A DNA stretch of 64,000 nucleotides from CAZZDK01 sp964652235 (lineage in GTDB: Bacteria > Pseudomonadota > Alphaproteobacteria > UBA9219), in assembly GCA_964652235.1 (NCBI GenBank), contig CAZZDK010000001.1:1-64000 (forward strand), in the 5' to 3' direction. Shown piece after piece: positions 42,246 through 51,272 of the stretch. Each line of letters starts with the position of its first letter. Positions within the stretch are counted from its first letter, which is position 1. Under the pieces are notes generated by a model. The model was not told the origin of the DNA and ran no database searches. It worked only from the letters and a program-made list of their open reading frames with translations. Made by a program: the position numbers and the translations under genes.

Positions 42246-44540
42246 TCATATGGCTTGATGGAACGTCCGGCTCACCACATCCATCTGCTGCTCGCGCGTG
42301 AGCTTGATGAAGTTCACGGCATAACCCGAAACGCGGACCGTCAGCTGCGGATATTTTTCCGGATGCTCCATGGCGTCCAAAAGCGTCTCGCGCTGGAAGA
42401 CGTTGACGTTCAGATGGTGCGCGTCGCGCCCGAAATAGGCGTCGAGCATACCCACGAGGTTAACGATCTGCGCGCCGCCCGTCTTGCCGAGCGCTTCCGG
42501 CACGATGGAGAAGGTGTTCGAAATGCCGTCCAGCGAGCATTCGTAAGGCAGCTTGGCCACCGAACTGAGCGAGGCCAAGGCGCCGTTCCTGTCGCGTCCG
42601 TGCATCGGATTCGCGCCGGGCGCGAACGGCTCGCCCGCCTTGCGGCCGTCGGGCGTATCGCCCGTTTTCTTGCCGTAAACGACGTTCGAAGTGATGGTCA
42701 GGATCGAAAGGGTCGGCGTCGCGTCGCGATAAGCCCTCTTTGACTTCAGCTTGTTCATGAAGCTTTCGACGACCTCGACGGCGATGGAATCCACGCGGTC
42801 GTCGTTGTTGCCGAACTGCGGATAATCGCCCTCGATCTCGAACGAGGTGACAAGGCCGCCTGCGCCGCGGACCGGCTTTACCTTGGCGTACTTGATGGCC
42901 GAGAGCGAATCCGCCACGACCGAAAGCCCCGCGATTCCGCAAGCCATCGTGCGCAGGATGTCGCGGTCGTGCAGCGCCATCTCGATGCGCTCGTAGCAAT
43001 ACTTGTCGTGCATATAATGGATGACGTTCAAGGCGTCCATATAGACCTGCGAAAGCCATTCCATCATGTCTTCGAAGCGGCTCCGAACCTCCTCGTAGTC
43101 CAGAACGTCGCCCGCGATCGGCGCGAGGGCGGGACCGACCTGTTCGCCCGAAACCTCGTCGCGCCCGCCGTTGATGGCGTAGAGCAGCGCCTTGGCCAGG
43201 TTCGAGCGCGCGCCGAAGAACTGCATCTGCTTGCCGATCCGCATGGCCGACACGCAGCAGGCGATTCCGTAATCGTCGCCCCAATAGGGCCGCATGAGGT
43301 CGTCGTTTTCGTACTGGATCGAGCTGGTCGCGATCGACATCTTGGCGCAATAGTCCTTGAAATTCTTCGGCAGCTTTTGCGACCAGAGAACTGTGAGGTT
43401 AGGCTCCGGCGCGGGGCCGAGATTGGTCAGCGTGTGCATGAAGCGGAAGGTCGTCTTGGTGACGAGGGGCCGCCCGTCTTCGCCGACGCCGCCCAGGCAT
43501 TCCGTCACCCAGGTCGGATCGCCCGAAAAGAGCGAATTGTATTCCGGCGTGCGGGCGAAACGGACCATCCGCAGCTTCATGACGAAATGGTCGATGATCT
43601 CCTGCGCCTCGCTTTCGGTAAGGAGGCCCGCCTGCAAATCCCGCTCAAAGTAGATGTCAAGGAACGTGGAAACGCGCCCTAGCGACATGGCCGCGCCGTT
43701 CTGTTCCTTCACGGCGGCGAGATAGGCGAGATAGAGCCATTGCGTCGCCTCCAGCGCCGTCTGCGCCGGACGCGAAAGATCGAAGCCGTAGGAACGGCCC
43801 ATCTCTTCCAGCTCGCGAAGAGCCTTAATCTGCTCTGCGAGTTCCTCGCGCAGACGGATGTTGTGCTCGTCCACCGGCGTTTCGGTGAGCGCCATCTGCT
43901 CCTGCCGCTCTTCGATCAGGCGGGCTATGCCGTAAAGCGGCACGCGGCGGTAATCGCCGATAATGCGGCCGCGCCCATAGCCGTCGGGCAGGCCCGTAAC
44001 GACCCCGGCCTTGCGCGCTTTTTTGATCGTGGGGGTATAGACGTCGAACACGCCTTCGTTGTGGGTCTTGCGGTATTTCGTGAAAATCTCGCGGATCTCC
44101 GGCGCGATTTCGTAGCCGTAAGCGGCCAGGGAATCTTCCGCCACGCGCAACCCGCCGAAGGGCATTAAAGCGCGCTTTAACGGTTTATCGGTCTGGAGGC
44201 CGACAATGACCTCAAGCGATTTGTCGATATAGCCGGGCTTGTGCGAGGCCACGCCGGAAACGATGGACGTATCCATATCGAGCGTGCCGCCCTTGGCCGT
44301 TTCCTGTTTCATCAGGTCCAAAACCTGCGCCCAGAGCTTCTTCGTGCGCTCGGTCGGCGGCGCGAGAAAGCCGTCGTCGCCCTCATAAAGCGTGTAGTTC
44401 GCCTGGATGAAGTCGCGCAGATCGACCTTCCTTTGCCATTTCGAGCCTTTGAAAGGATGGCCGCCTATCGGGGCGGCTTTAGGGGAAGAGGGGAGGTTAA
44501 CGTTCACGGCTTTTTCCTTCATCACGGCGGAGGATTTCAT
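42246..44540 (-). CDS. pflB: Pyruvate formate-lyase (formate C-acetyltransferase)
   Basis: 764 aa. Active-site Cys pair in 'DYGIACCVSAMRIGKQMQF', glycyl-radical motif near the end 'LTVRVSGYAVNFIKLTREQQ', with 'DMDTSIVSGVASHKPGYID' and 'TGLPDGYGRGRIIGDYRRVP'. It splits pyruvate with CoA into acetyl-CoA and formate without oxygen. ATG at 44540 has AAGAAGG at correct spacing; an ATG 9 bp upstream is too close to it. Unusual in aerobic alphaproteobacteria. pflA follows across a GC-rich hairpin. Confidence 0.97.
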   Translation of the reverse strand: MKSSAVMKEKAVNVNLPSSPKAAPIGGHPFKGSKWQRKVDLRDFIQANYTLYEGDDGFLAPPTERTKKLWAQVLDLMKQETAKGGTLDMDTSIVSGVASHKPGYIDKSLEVIVGLQTDKPLKRALMPFGGLRVAEDSLAAYGYEIAPEIREIFTKYRKTHNEGVFDVYTPTIKKARKAGVVTGLPDGYGRGRIIGDYRRVPLYGIARLIEERQEQMALTETPVDEHNIRLREELAEQIKALRELEEMGRSYGFDLSRPAQTALEATQWLYLAYLAAVKEQNGAAMSLGRVSTFLDIYFERDLQAGLLTESEAQEIIDHFVMKLRMVRFARTPEYNSLFSGDPTWVTECLGGVGEDGRPLVTKTTFRFMHTLTNLGPAPEPNLTVLWSQKLPKNFKDYCAKMSIATSSIQYENDDLMRPYWGDDYGIACCVSAMRIGKQMQFFGARSNLAKALLYAINGGRDEVSGEQVGPALAPIAGDVLDYEEVRSRFEDMMEWLSQVYMDALNVIHYMHDKYCYERIEMALHDRDILRTMACGIAGLSVVADSLSAIKYAKVKPVRGAGGLVTSFEIEGDYPQFGNNDDRVDSIAVEVVESFMNKLKSKRAYRDATPTLSILTITSNVVYGKKTGDTPDGRKAGEPFAPGANPMHGRDRNGALASLSSVAKLPYECSLDGISNTFSIVPEALGKTGGAQIVNLVGMLDAYFGRDAHHLNVNVFQRETLLDAMEHPEKYPQLTVRVSGYAVNFIKLTREQQMDVVSRTFHQAI

Positions 44541-44938
44541 GGGCGTCATCCTTCTTGTCGTCTTGGTTAAGACACAGAATGTTCTCGAATTGTTGTCGGC
44601 GCAGAGATAAGCATTAAGATAGACAAAATCAACAAAAATCGTATTTCTTTCAAGAAGATAGTATGTTGCACCGCACAAATATTGTGTGCAGGTGCGAGAT
44701 AAAAACAGACGGGGGAATGAAGGCGAAATTTTCCGCTTCAGAAGGTGAAGTAAAAAGGTCTTTTTTAATAGGCAGTTAACCATAATCTATTTCGGAATAA
44801 GAACAAACGCGCCTCGCTTACTTAAGGTTGCAGATGCGAAGGGCAAGAAAATCGAGCGCCTCGTCCCGTATGCGTCTTTTTCGATTTAGTTTCAGCCACG
44901 GCGACATTACAATCCGGCCTCGTTTCTTTTGAGGTCGT
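44541..44938. promoter_or_regulatory. pfl upstream region
   Basis: 398 bp without a gene. A TGC-N3-GCA palindrome, TGTTGCACCGCACAA (44664-44678), lies about 125 bp upstream of the pfl ATG and matches site 2 upstream of pdhA in the outer bases as well. On the minus strand a half FNR-like TTGAT occurs near 44620 without the second half. The rest (44680-44938) is A/T-rich and shows nothing further; the diguanylate cyclase gene starts beyond it in the other direction. Confidence 0.5.
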
Positions 44939-45661
44939 TTGGCGCTTAATTTCTTTGATTCGTGGGGTTCGAAAATCGTGTCTTTCTTTTCTCTTCCCAA
45001 CCTTTCCGTTCTGGGCGCGCGTTTCAGAAACGCCGCGCAGGAAATTCTGTTCGGTCGTCTCGGCGAAACCAACGCCGCGCTCCGTGTGGAAAACGAGAGG
45101 CTTCGGACCCTCGTCACGCGCGACGAGTTGACCGGCCTTTTCGTGCGCCGGGAGGAAGAGGGCGCCTTTCTTCAAGAAACGAACGTCGCTCAACGCCGAG
45201 GGGAATATCTCGCCGTCGTCATGGCCGATCTTGACCATTTCAAAGCCGTCAACGACACCTACGGCCACGCGATGGGCGACGCGGTTCTGCGGCATTTTGC
45301 GGAAGTCGCGAAGGAGACGCTTCGCCCGGAAGACAAGCTTTTCCGCCACGGCGGAGAAGAGTTCGTCTTTTTCATGCGCGTCAGACCCGGCGAAATGTTC
45401 GCCCCGCCGCTGGAGCGCCTGCGCCAGGCGCTTCAATCGGATCCCTGCTTCCACCGCGGGAAAGCCGTTTCCGTCACGGCCAGCTTCGGCGTCGCGCTTT
45501 ACCGTCCGGGCGAAGACGGGATGGGGGCGCCTCTTTCCGCCCTTCTTGAAGAAGCGGACAAAGCGCTTTACCTGGCAAAAAGGGGGGGGCGCAATCGGGT
45601 CGTCTTGTCTGCCGCCTCTTACCGGCATCTGTCGCCGACCCCCGGCCAGGCGGCGGCCTAG
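44939..45661 (+). CDS. GGDEF-domain diguanylate cyclase
   Basis: 240 aa. N-terminal 60 residues include a short coiled coil ('GETNAALRVENERLRTLVTR'), then the GGDEF domain: 'DELTGLFVRREEEGAFLQE', 'VVMADLDHFKAVNDTYGHAM', active site 'FRHGGEEFVFFM', 'VSVTASFGVALY' and 'ADKALYLAKRGGRNRVV'. Makes cyclic di-GMP; no sensor domain or inhibitory RxxD I-site just before GGEEF is evident. Start TTG with GAGG 6 nt upstream; GTG at 44978 is another option. Confidence 0.9.
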   Translation: MALNFFDSWGSKIVSFFSLPNLSVLGARFRNAAQEILFGRLGETNAALRVENERLRTLVTRDELTGLFVRREEEGAFLQETNVAQRRGEYLAVVMADLDHFKAVNDTYGHAMGDAVLRHFAEVAKETLRPEDKLFRHGGEEFVFFMRVRPGEMFAPPLERLRQALQSDPCFHRGKAVSVTASFGVALYRPGEDGMGAPLSALLEEADKALYLAKRGGRNRVVLSAASYRHLSPTPGQAAA

Positions 45662-45680
45662 GCCCTTCCTTTGCGAACGC

Positions 45681-45805
45681 CGTCATTGCGAGGAGGCCTG
45701 TTCCCGCGAAGCGGGGACGGGCCGGCGCGGCAATCCAGAGTCATTAAGAACAGCCTGCAACGGCCCTGGATTGCTTCCCCCGGCTTTTACCGGGGCCGCA
45801 ATGAC
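45681..45805. repeat. GCAATCCAG palindromic repeat, copy 3
   Basis: GTCATTGCGAGGAGGCC at the left, inner GGCAATCCAGAGTC and CCTGGATTGC, right GGCCGCAATGAC. Between the diguanylate cyclase gene and mazG (convergent), so it may serve as a terminator for both. Confidence 0.9.
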
Positions 45806-45813
45806 AATACGGG

Positions 45814-46611
45814 TTATTTGCCGAACCCCTTGGCCGCCTGCCAAAGCGCTTCCATTTCCTCAAGGCTCGCCTGCCGCGCGTCGCGGCCCTGCGCGGCGAG
45901 GGATTTTTCTATGAACCGGAAACGGGCCTCGAATTTGGCGTTCGTGCCGCGCAAAGCCGTTTCAGGATCGATTTTCAAATGCCGCGCCAGATTGACGAGG
46001 ACGAAAAACAAATCGCCCAGTTCGTCCGTCATGGCCTCCTTGCTCTTGCCGGACGCGATTTCAACCGCCAGCTCTTCCGTTTCCTCGCGGATTTTTCCCA
46101 GAATGTCTTTGGGGTCGCTCCAATCGAAGCCCACGCGCGCCGCGCGCTGCTGAAGCTTAAGGGCGCGGGCCAAAGCGGGCAGGGCGACGCTCACGCCGTC
46201 CAGGACCCCTTCCGCAGCCCTTTTTTGGGCCTTATCGGCCTCCCAATTCGTTAAAACGTCCTGGGCCGTTTTCACGCCATCCCGGTCGCCGAAGACGTGG
46301 GGATGCCGCTCGATCATCTTGTCGGCCTCATGCCGGGCGATGCCGTCAAAGTCAAAATGGCCTGATTCTTCAGCTATTTGCGCATGGAAAACGACCTGCA
46401 GAAGCAAATCGCCCAATTCTTCGCGTAAATGGAGAAGGTCGCCGGATTCAATGGCTTCGACGGTCTCGTAGGCTTCCTCAAGCAAATCTTTGGCCAGGCT
46501 TTGATGCGTCTGTTCCAAATCCCAAGGACAGCCGCCGGGCGCACGCAAACGAGCCATGACAGAGAGCAGTTTTTGGACGCCTTCGAGGGAGGAAGCCTCT
46601 GATTTCGTCAT
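45814..46611 (-). CDS. mazG: Nucleoside triphosphate pyrophosphohydrolase MazG
   Basis: 265 aa, two MazG domains. First: 'LRAPGGCPWDLEQTHQSLAK' with 'EEAYETVEAIESGDLLHLRE' and 'ELGDLLLQVVFHAQIAEE' (E-E-x-x-E and E-x-x-D metal motifs). Second: 'KIREETEELAVEIASG' and 'DELGDLFFVLVNLARHL'. Hydrolyses NTPs to NMP and pyrophosphate, preventing incorporation of damaged nucleotides. Confidence 0.96.
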   Translation of the reverse strand: MTKSEASSLEGVQKLLSVMARLRAPGGCPWDLEQTHQSLAKDLLEEAYETVEAIESGDLLHLREELGDLLLQVVFHAQIAEESGHFDFDGIARHEADKMIERHPHVFGDRDGVKTAQDVLTNWEADKAQKRAAEGVLDGVSVALPALARALKLQQRAARVGFDWSDPKDILGKIREETEELAVEIASGKSKEAMTDELGDLFFVLVNLARHLKIDPETALRGTNAKFEARFRFIEKSLAAQGRDARQASLEEMEALWQAAKGFGK

Positions 46612-46946
46612 TGGAAAATCTATCCAGAAAAGAGAACGGGTGATGCGATCTTAAGGCCGGTCGCAGGGCGAACGAAGTAAAAAAATAGCGTCATTACGAG
46701 GCCCGAAAGGCCGAAGCAATCCAGAGTCGTGGGAAACCAAAGCCGGTCTGTTTGACTCTGGATTGCTTCGCTCCCTGCGGTCGCTCGCCATGACGAGAGG
46801 GGGCGGAATTTCCCCATGTTTTCCGCCGTTTTCTACCACTTTGAGGCGCCCCTTTGCCCGGCCCCGGATGTCGCATAAGATATATTATGTTAAATGATGG
46901 ATCGGGGCAGACCAGCGGGGGAACGGGGCGCGAAAGCCGCTAAAGA
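46612..46946. other. Intergenic region with palindromic repeat copy 4
   Basis: 335 bp between the MBL gene and mazG. The repeat spans 46689-46795 (GTCATTACGAGGCC...GAAGCAATCCAGAGTC...GACTCTGGATTGCTTC...CCATGACG). The remaining 150 bp (46796-46946) contain no coding region I can support; an A/T-rich spot near 46877-46897 could hold a promoter. Confidence 0.7.
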
Positions 46947-47723
46947 CTAAAGGAGGACTTCCATCCCGTCATAGGCCGGTTCAACCCCGGCGGGCAGCCG
47001 CGCCTTAAGCGAGGCGTAATCGACCGAACGGTCCATATGGGTCAAGATGGCGCGGTCCGGCTTTACCCGCGCGATCCATTCCAGCGCGAGATTCACGCTC
47101 GCGTGCGTGGGATGCGGTCTTTCGCGAATGGCGCCGACCACCCAGACCCTGACGCCCTTAAGAATCTCAAACGCCCTCTCGTCCAGTTCGCTCGCGTCCG
47201 TGGAATAGGCGAAATCGTTCACGCGATAGCCGCGCGAGCGGCCGCTGCCGTGCGCTTGCCCAAAAGACGCGACGCGCAAAGAACCGAAAGAGAGAACGTC
47301 GCCGTCGACAATGACGTGCGTTTCGACGGACGGCCTTATAAAGCGCGCGGGGTTGAGCGGCGGTCCGAAAATATAGGGAAACCTCTCCTGGAGCGTCGCC
47401 AGGGTCTGCGCGTCGGCATAGATGGGGATAGACCGCCCCAAAAGCCAGTTGAGGCTGCGGACATCGTCGATTCCATGGGTGTGGTCGGCGTGCGCGTGCG
47501 TATAAAGGATGGCGGAAACATCCCGCACGTTCGCGCGAAGCAATTGCTCGCGCATATCGGGCGAGGTGTCGAAGAGAAGGGTCTCTCCCTCGCCGCCGCC
47601 TTCCACAAGAAGCGAAACGCGGGTGCGCCTGTTGCGCGGTTCGGCGGGATCGCACGCGCCCCACTCGTTGCCGATAAGGGGCACGCCGCCCGCCCCGCCG
47701 CAGCCGAGAATGGTGATTTTCAT
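46947..47723 (-). CDS. MBL-fold metallohydrolase (PhnP-like)
   Basis: 258 aa. 'ITILGCGGAGGVPLIGNEWG' at the N-terminus, the metal-binding motif HxHxDH in 'ILYTHAHADHTHGIDDVRSL', 'HGSGRSRGYRVNDFAYSTDA' and 'DRAILTHMDRSVDY'. Similar to cyclic phosphodiesterases and PhnP. Substrate unknown. ATG overlaps the tatD stop by 4 bp; the pair metG-tatD-MBL is a conserved unit. Confidence 0.92.
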   Translation of the reverse strand: MKITILGCGGAGGVPLIGNEWGACDPAEPRNRRTRVSLLVEGGGEGETLLFDTSPDMREQLLRANVRDVSAILYTHAHADHTHGIDDVRSLNWLLGRSIPIYADAQTLATLQERFPYIFGPPLNPARFIRPSVETHVIVDGDVLSFGSLRVASFGQAHGSGRSRGYRVNDFAYSTDASELDERAFEILKGVRVWVVGAIRERPHPTHASVNLALEWIARVKPDRAILTHMDRSVDYASLKARLPAGVEPAYDGMEVLL

Positions 47724-48505
47724 GGCGCCGCCTTCTTAAACAAACGGAAGAAGTTCTGCGTTGTAACCCGTTCAATTTCCTCAGGACTTATGCCCTTGAT
47801 CTCGGCGAGACGCGCCGCCGTGTGAACGACGTAAGCGGGTTCGCAGATTTTTCCCCTATAAGGCTCCGGCGCGAGATAAGGCGCGTCGGTTTCGACCAAA
47901 AGCCGGTCGAGCGGCACATCGCGGGCGATTTCCCGCAATTCTTCCGACTTTTTGAACGTGATCATGCCGGAAAAGGAAAAGAAAAATCCCATCTCCAGCC
48001 CGGCCTCGGCCAAAGCGCGGCTGGAGCTGTAGCAATGGAAAACGCCGCTCAATTTGTCTTCGCGGCCCGCTCTCTCCTCGCGCAGGATCGAAAGCGTGTC
48101 GTCTTCGGCCTGGCGCGTATGGATGATGAGCGGCAGTCCCGTTCGGACGCAGGCGCGAATATGCTCGCGGAAATTGCGCTGCTGCGCTTCGCGCGGCGCG
48201 TGGTCGTAGAAATAATCAAGTCCCGTCTCGCCGATCCCGATGACCTTCGGATGCGCAGTCAGCGCGATGATTTCCGCGCAGGAAACCGCCTCGCCCGGCT
48301 TTTCGGCCTCGTGCGGATGCACCCCGAAGCTGGCATAGACGTCCTCCTGCGTCTCGGCGATGGACAGGACGCGGGAAAAATCCGTCCTGCTCGTGCCGAT
48401 GGTCACAAAGCGCCCCACCCCCGCCGCGCGGGCGCGATCCAGAACCTCGTCCCTCTGCGCGGCCAGGGCGCCGAAATCGAGATGACAATGGGAATCGACG
48501 AACAT
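47720..48505 (-). CDS. tatD: TatD-family deoxyribonuclease
   Basis: 261 aa. Metal ligands 'FVDSHCHLDFGAL', 'IGIGETGLDYFYDHAPREAQ' and 'LPLIIHTRQAED', plus 'LLVETDAPYLAPEPYRGKIC' near the C-terminus, all TatD signatures. A TIM-barrel metallo-exonuclease. Starts 13 bp after metG. Confidence 0.96.
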   Translation of the reverse strand: MFVDSHCHLDFGALAAQRDEVLDRARAAGVGRFVTIGTSRTDFSRVLSIAETQEDVYASFGVHPHEAEKPGEAVSCAEIIALTAHPKVIGIGETGLDYFYDHAPREAQQRNFREHIRACVRTGLPLIIHTRQAEDDTLSILREERAGREDKLSGVFHCYSSSRALAEAGLEMGFFFSFSGMITFKKSEELREIARDVPLDRLLVETDAPYLAPEPYRGKICEPAYVVHTAARLAEIKGISPEEIERVTTQNFFRLFKKAAP

Positions 48506-48517
48506 AGGCCTCTACTT

Positions 48518-50059
48518 TTACTTTTCCGATTCGACGTAGCGCGGGAAAACCCCCGTCGGGGCCGGCAAAGGCGCGCCGGGTTTCAGCGCCTTTTCCGGCG
48601 CGAGCGCCGCGAACGTCCGCTCGCCATCGGGAATGGCAAGCTGGTCGAGCATTTTGTTCATGGAATCCGGCATGAAAGGCTGCAAAAGGATCGCGACGCA
48701 ACGCACCGTCTCGGCCAGCACGTAAAGCACCGTCCCCATCCGAGCGGGGTCCGTTTTCTTGAGCGCCCAGGGCCCTTGTTCGTCCACATAGCGGTTGGCG
48801 TCGCCCACCACGTCGAAAATCAGATCGAGGACCTTATGGAAAGCGAACACGTCCATTTCGCGCCGGACGTTCGCCAAAAGCCCCCTCGCCTTTCCGAGCA
48901 GCGCGTCGTCGGCCTGCGTCAGGGGTCCGCATTCCGGCACGGCGCCGCCGCAATTCTTCGCGATCATGGACAGCGAGCGTTGCGCCAGATTGCCGAGATC
49001 GTTGGCCAGGTTGCTGTTGATCCGCGCGATCATGGCGGCTTTGGAATAATCGCTGTCGTTGCCGAACGGCACTTCGCGCAGCATGAAATAACGCGTTTGG
49101 TCGAGACCGAAAGTCCGGATCAATTCATAAGGATCGACGACGTTGCCGAGGGACTTGGACATTTTCTGCCCCTCGTTCGTCCACCATCCGTGGGCGAAGA
49201 CCGTCCTGGGCGGCTCCAACCCCGCGGCCATAAGGAAAGCGGGCCAGTAAATCGCGTGAAAACGCAGGATGTCCTTGCCCACCACGTGCGCGTCGGCGGG
49301 CCAGAAGGTCTTGTACTTTTCCGCGTTCGTGTCCGGATAGCCGAGCGCGGTCAGATAGTTCGTGAGCGCGTCGAGCCACACATACATGACGTGCGCTTCA
49401 TCGCCCGGTACCGGAACACCCCATTTGAGCGTCGCGCGAGAGACGGACAGATCGTGCATACCCTGTTTAATGAAGGCGATCACCTCGTTGCGGCGATAAT
49501 GAGGCAGGATGAAATCGGGATGCGCGTCGTAAAAGGCAAGCAGCCTGTCGCCCCAGGCGGACAGGCGGAAAAAGTAGCTCGGCTCCTCGAGCCATTCGCA
49601 TTCCGCGCCTGAAGGCGCTATTTTCTTTCCGCCTTTTTCGGTCAATTCGCTTTCGGCGTAAAAGGCCTCGTCGCGCACGGCGTACCATCCCGCATATTTA
49701 CCCAGGTAAATGTCGCCGCTTTCCACGAGCTTGCTCCAAAGCGCCTGCGCGGCCCTGATGTGGCGCGGCTCGGTCGTGCGGATGAAATCGTCGTTCGAGA
49801 CGCCCAGCGCCTTGGCCAAGTCGCGAAAGTTCTGCGACACCTTGTCGGTGAAAGCTTTCGGCTCCATCCCGGCTTTCTGGGCGGATTTTTCGACCTTCTG
49901 GCCGTGTTCGTCCGTGCCGGTCAGGAACATCACGTTAAAGCCGTCGAGCCGTCTGAAACGAGCCATAACATCGCAAGCCACGGTGCAATAAGCGTGCCCC
50001 ATATGAGGCACGTCGTTAACGTAATAGATGGGGGTGGTAATGTAATAGTTCCTGGACAT
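48518..50059 (-). CDS. metG: Methionyl-tRNA synthetase
   Basis: 513 aa. 'TTPIYYVNDVPHMGHAYCTV' (HIGH-equivalent HMGH), 'GTDEHGQKVEKSAQ', 'FAHGWWTNEGQKMSKSLGNV' (KMSKS). Short form without the C-terminal tRNA-binding (EMAP-like) domain, as in other alphaproteobacteria. 18 bp after holB. Confidence 0.97.
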   Translation of the reverse strand: MSRNYYITTPIYYVNDVPHMGHAYCTVACDVMARFRRLDGFNVMFLTGTDEHGQKVEKSAQKAGMEPKAFTDKVSQNFRDLAKALGVSNDDFIRTTEPRHIRAAQALWSKLVESGDIYLGKYAGWYAVRDEAFYAESELTEKGGKKIAPSGAECEWLEEPSYFFRLSAWGDRLLAFYDAHPDFILPHYRRNEVIAFIKQGMHDLSVSRATLKWGVPVPGDEAHVMYVWLDALTNYLTALGYPDTNAEKYKTFWPADAHVVGKDILRFHAIYWPAFLMAAGLEPPRTVFAHGWWTNEGQKMSKSLGNVVDPYELIRTFGLDQTRYFMLREVPFGNDSDYSKAAMIARINSNLANDLGNLAQRSLSMIAKNCGGAVPECGPLTQADDALLGKARGLLANVRREMDVFAFHKVLDLIFDVVGDANRYVDEQGPWALKKTDPARMGTVLYVLAETVRCVAILLQPFMPDSMNKMLDQLAIPDGERTFAALAPEKALKPGAPLPAPTGVFPRYVESEK

Positions 50060-50077
50060 GGCTTTCTATCCTGACGG

Positions 50078-51085
50078 TTACCCTGCGGCACGAGCAATGT
50101 TCGTCATGACAGAGATAAAAGCCGCTTTGTTGTCCAAATAGGCCCCTTCCGCCGCGGCGAACGCGCGGGCCGTGTTTTCCCACACTTGGAGAGGCTTATC
50201 AAGCCGCGCGGCGAGGCCCAGGGGGTCTCTTTTCCCCTCGGCGGCGGCGCGGGCGGCGCGGCGCAGCGTTTCGGTTAAAAGGCCGCTGACAACCTTAAAA
50301 CGCTCGGAATCGGCCTTTTTAGCCATCAAATCGGCCAGCTTGTGCAACCGGGCCGTCTCCAGCGTCGGCAGGCCGGAAAGGATCGAAAAAACCTCGTCAA
50401 GCAGAGGCAGGCTTTCCGTCTCCAAGATCCGAAGGGCCGCCCCGACGCTCCCATTCGCCAGTTCGAGAAGGCGTTCCTTCTCCTGCCCCTTTGGCAAATC
50501 GACGCCGAGACGCGCGAAAACGGTCTCCATTTCCGGGGCGGACAAAGGCGCAAGCGGCAAAAGACGACAACGCGAACGGATCGTCGGTAAAAGGGAGCCC
50601 GCCGTCGTGGCCGTGAGGAAAATCGTCGCGCCTTCGGGCGGCTCTTCGACCATCTTGAGGATGGCGTTCTGACCATTGCGGTTCAGACGGTGCGCTTCGT
50701 CGATGATCGCTACGCGCCCGCCGCCGTGCGAAGCCGTCAGGCGCAGAAAGGGCGCAAGCCCCCTCGCCTGCTCGACCGAAATCGTTTCTTTGATCGCGCC
50801 GGTCTTTTCGTCCGCCTCGCGGCGCAGGACAAAAAGATCGGGATGCGATTCCGCCATGATAAGCCGCGCCGCCGGGTGTTGCGGATTAAAGCGAGAAAAT
50901 CTGTTCTCGCCTTTCGAGAGGATCATGTGAGCGGCGTGAAAGGCCAGGCTCGCCTTGCCCACGCCTTCCGGCCCGACGAGCAGCCACGCATGGTGCATAC
51001 GCCCGCCGTCATAGGCGGCTTCGATCTGCCTTTTGGCGTCTTCGTGGCCGATGACGGCCAGGCATTGAGAGGGAAGCTGGTTCAT
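50078..51085 (-). CDS. holB: DNA polymerase III delta-prime subunit
   Basis: 335 aa from ATG 51085 (MNQLPSQCLAVIGHEDAKRQ). P-loop 'LLVGPEGVGKASLAFHAA', Walker B-like 'RVAIIDEAHRLNRNGQNAIL' and sensor 'EEPPEGATIFLTAT', 'LLPTIRSRCRLLPLAPL'. The four-Cys zinc module of E. coli delta-prime is missing, as in several alphaproteobacteria. A longer frame upstream of 51085 is not credited. Normally next to tmk; here a plus-strand gene separates them. Confidence 0.92.
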   Translation of the reverse strand: MNQLPSQCLAVIGHEDAKRQIEAAYDGGRMHHAWLLVGPEGVGKASLAFHAAHMILSKGENRFSRFNPQHPAARLIMAESHPDLFVLRREADEKTGAIKETISVEQARGLAPFLRLTASHGGGRVAIIDEAHRLNRNGQNAILKMVEEPPEGATIFLTATTAGSLLPTIRSRCRLLPLAPLSAPEMETVFARLGVDLPKGQEKERLLELANGSVGAALRILETESLPLLDEVFSILSGLPTLETARLHKLADLMAKKADSERFKVVSGLLTETLRRAARAAAEGKRDPLGLAARLDKPLQVWENTARAFAAAEGAYLDNKAAFISVMTNIARAAG

Positions 51086-51272
51086 AAGGCGAGAATAGAA
51101 CAAAAAAATCCGCGGCGTTAATTGTTTCTTAGGCTTTCCGTAGCCCATAAACGAAAATTTTGCGCCGAAAGGCCCCAAAACAAACGAAATCTTTACCCTT
51201 CTTCCTTTATGATCGCCATTGGATAGGCAAGAGATAGTTGACTGCTCACTTTTTAAGAGAAGGAATATGAAG

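Noticed and set aside
44610..44625. FNR/FixK box upstream of pfl
   Set aside because: Only one TTGAT half-site is present; the second half does not match ATCAA.
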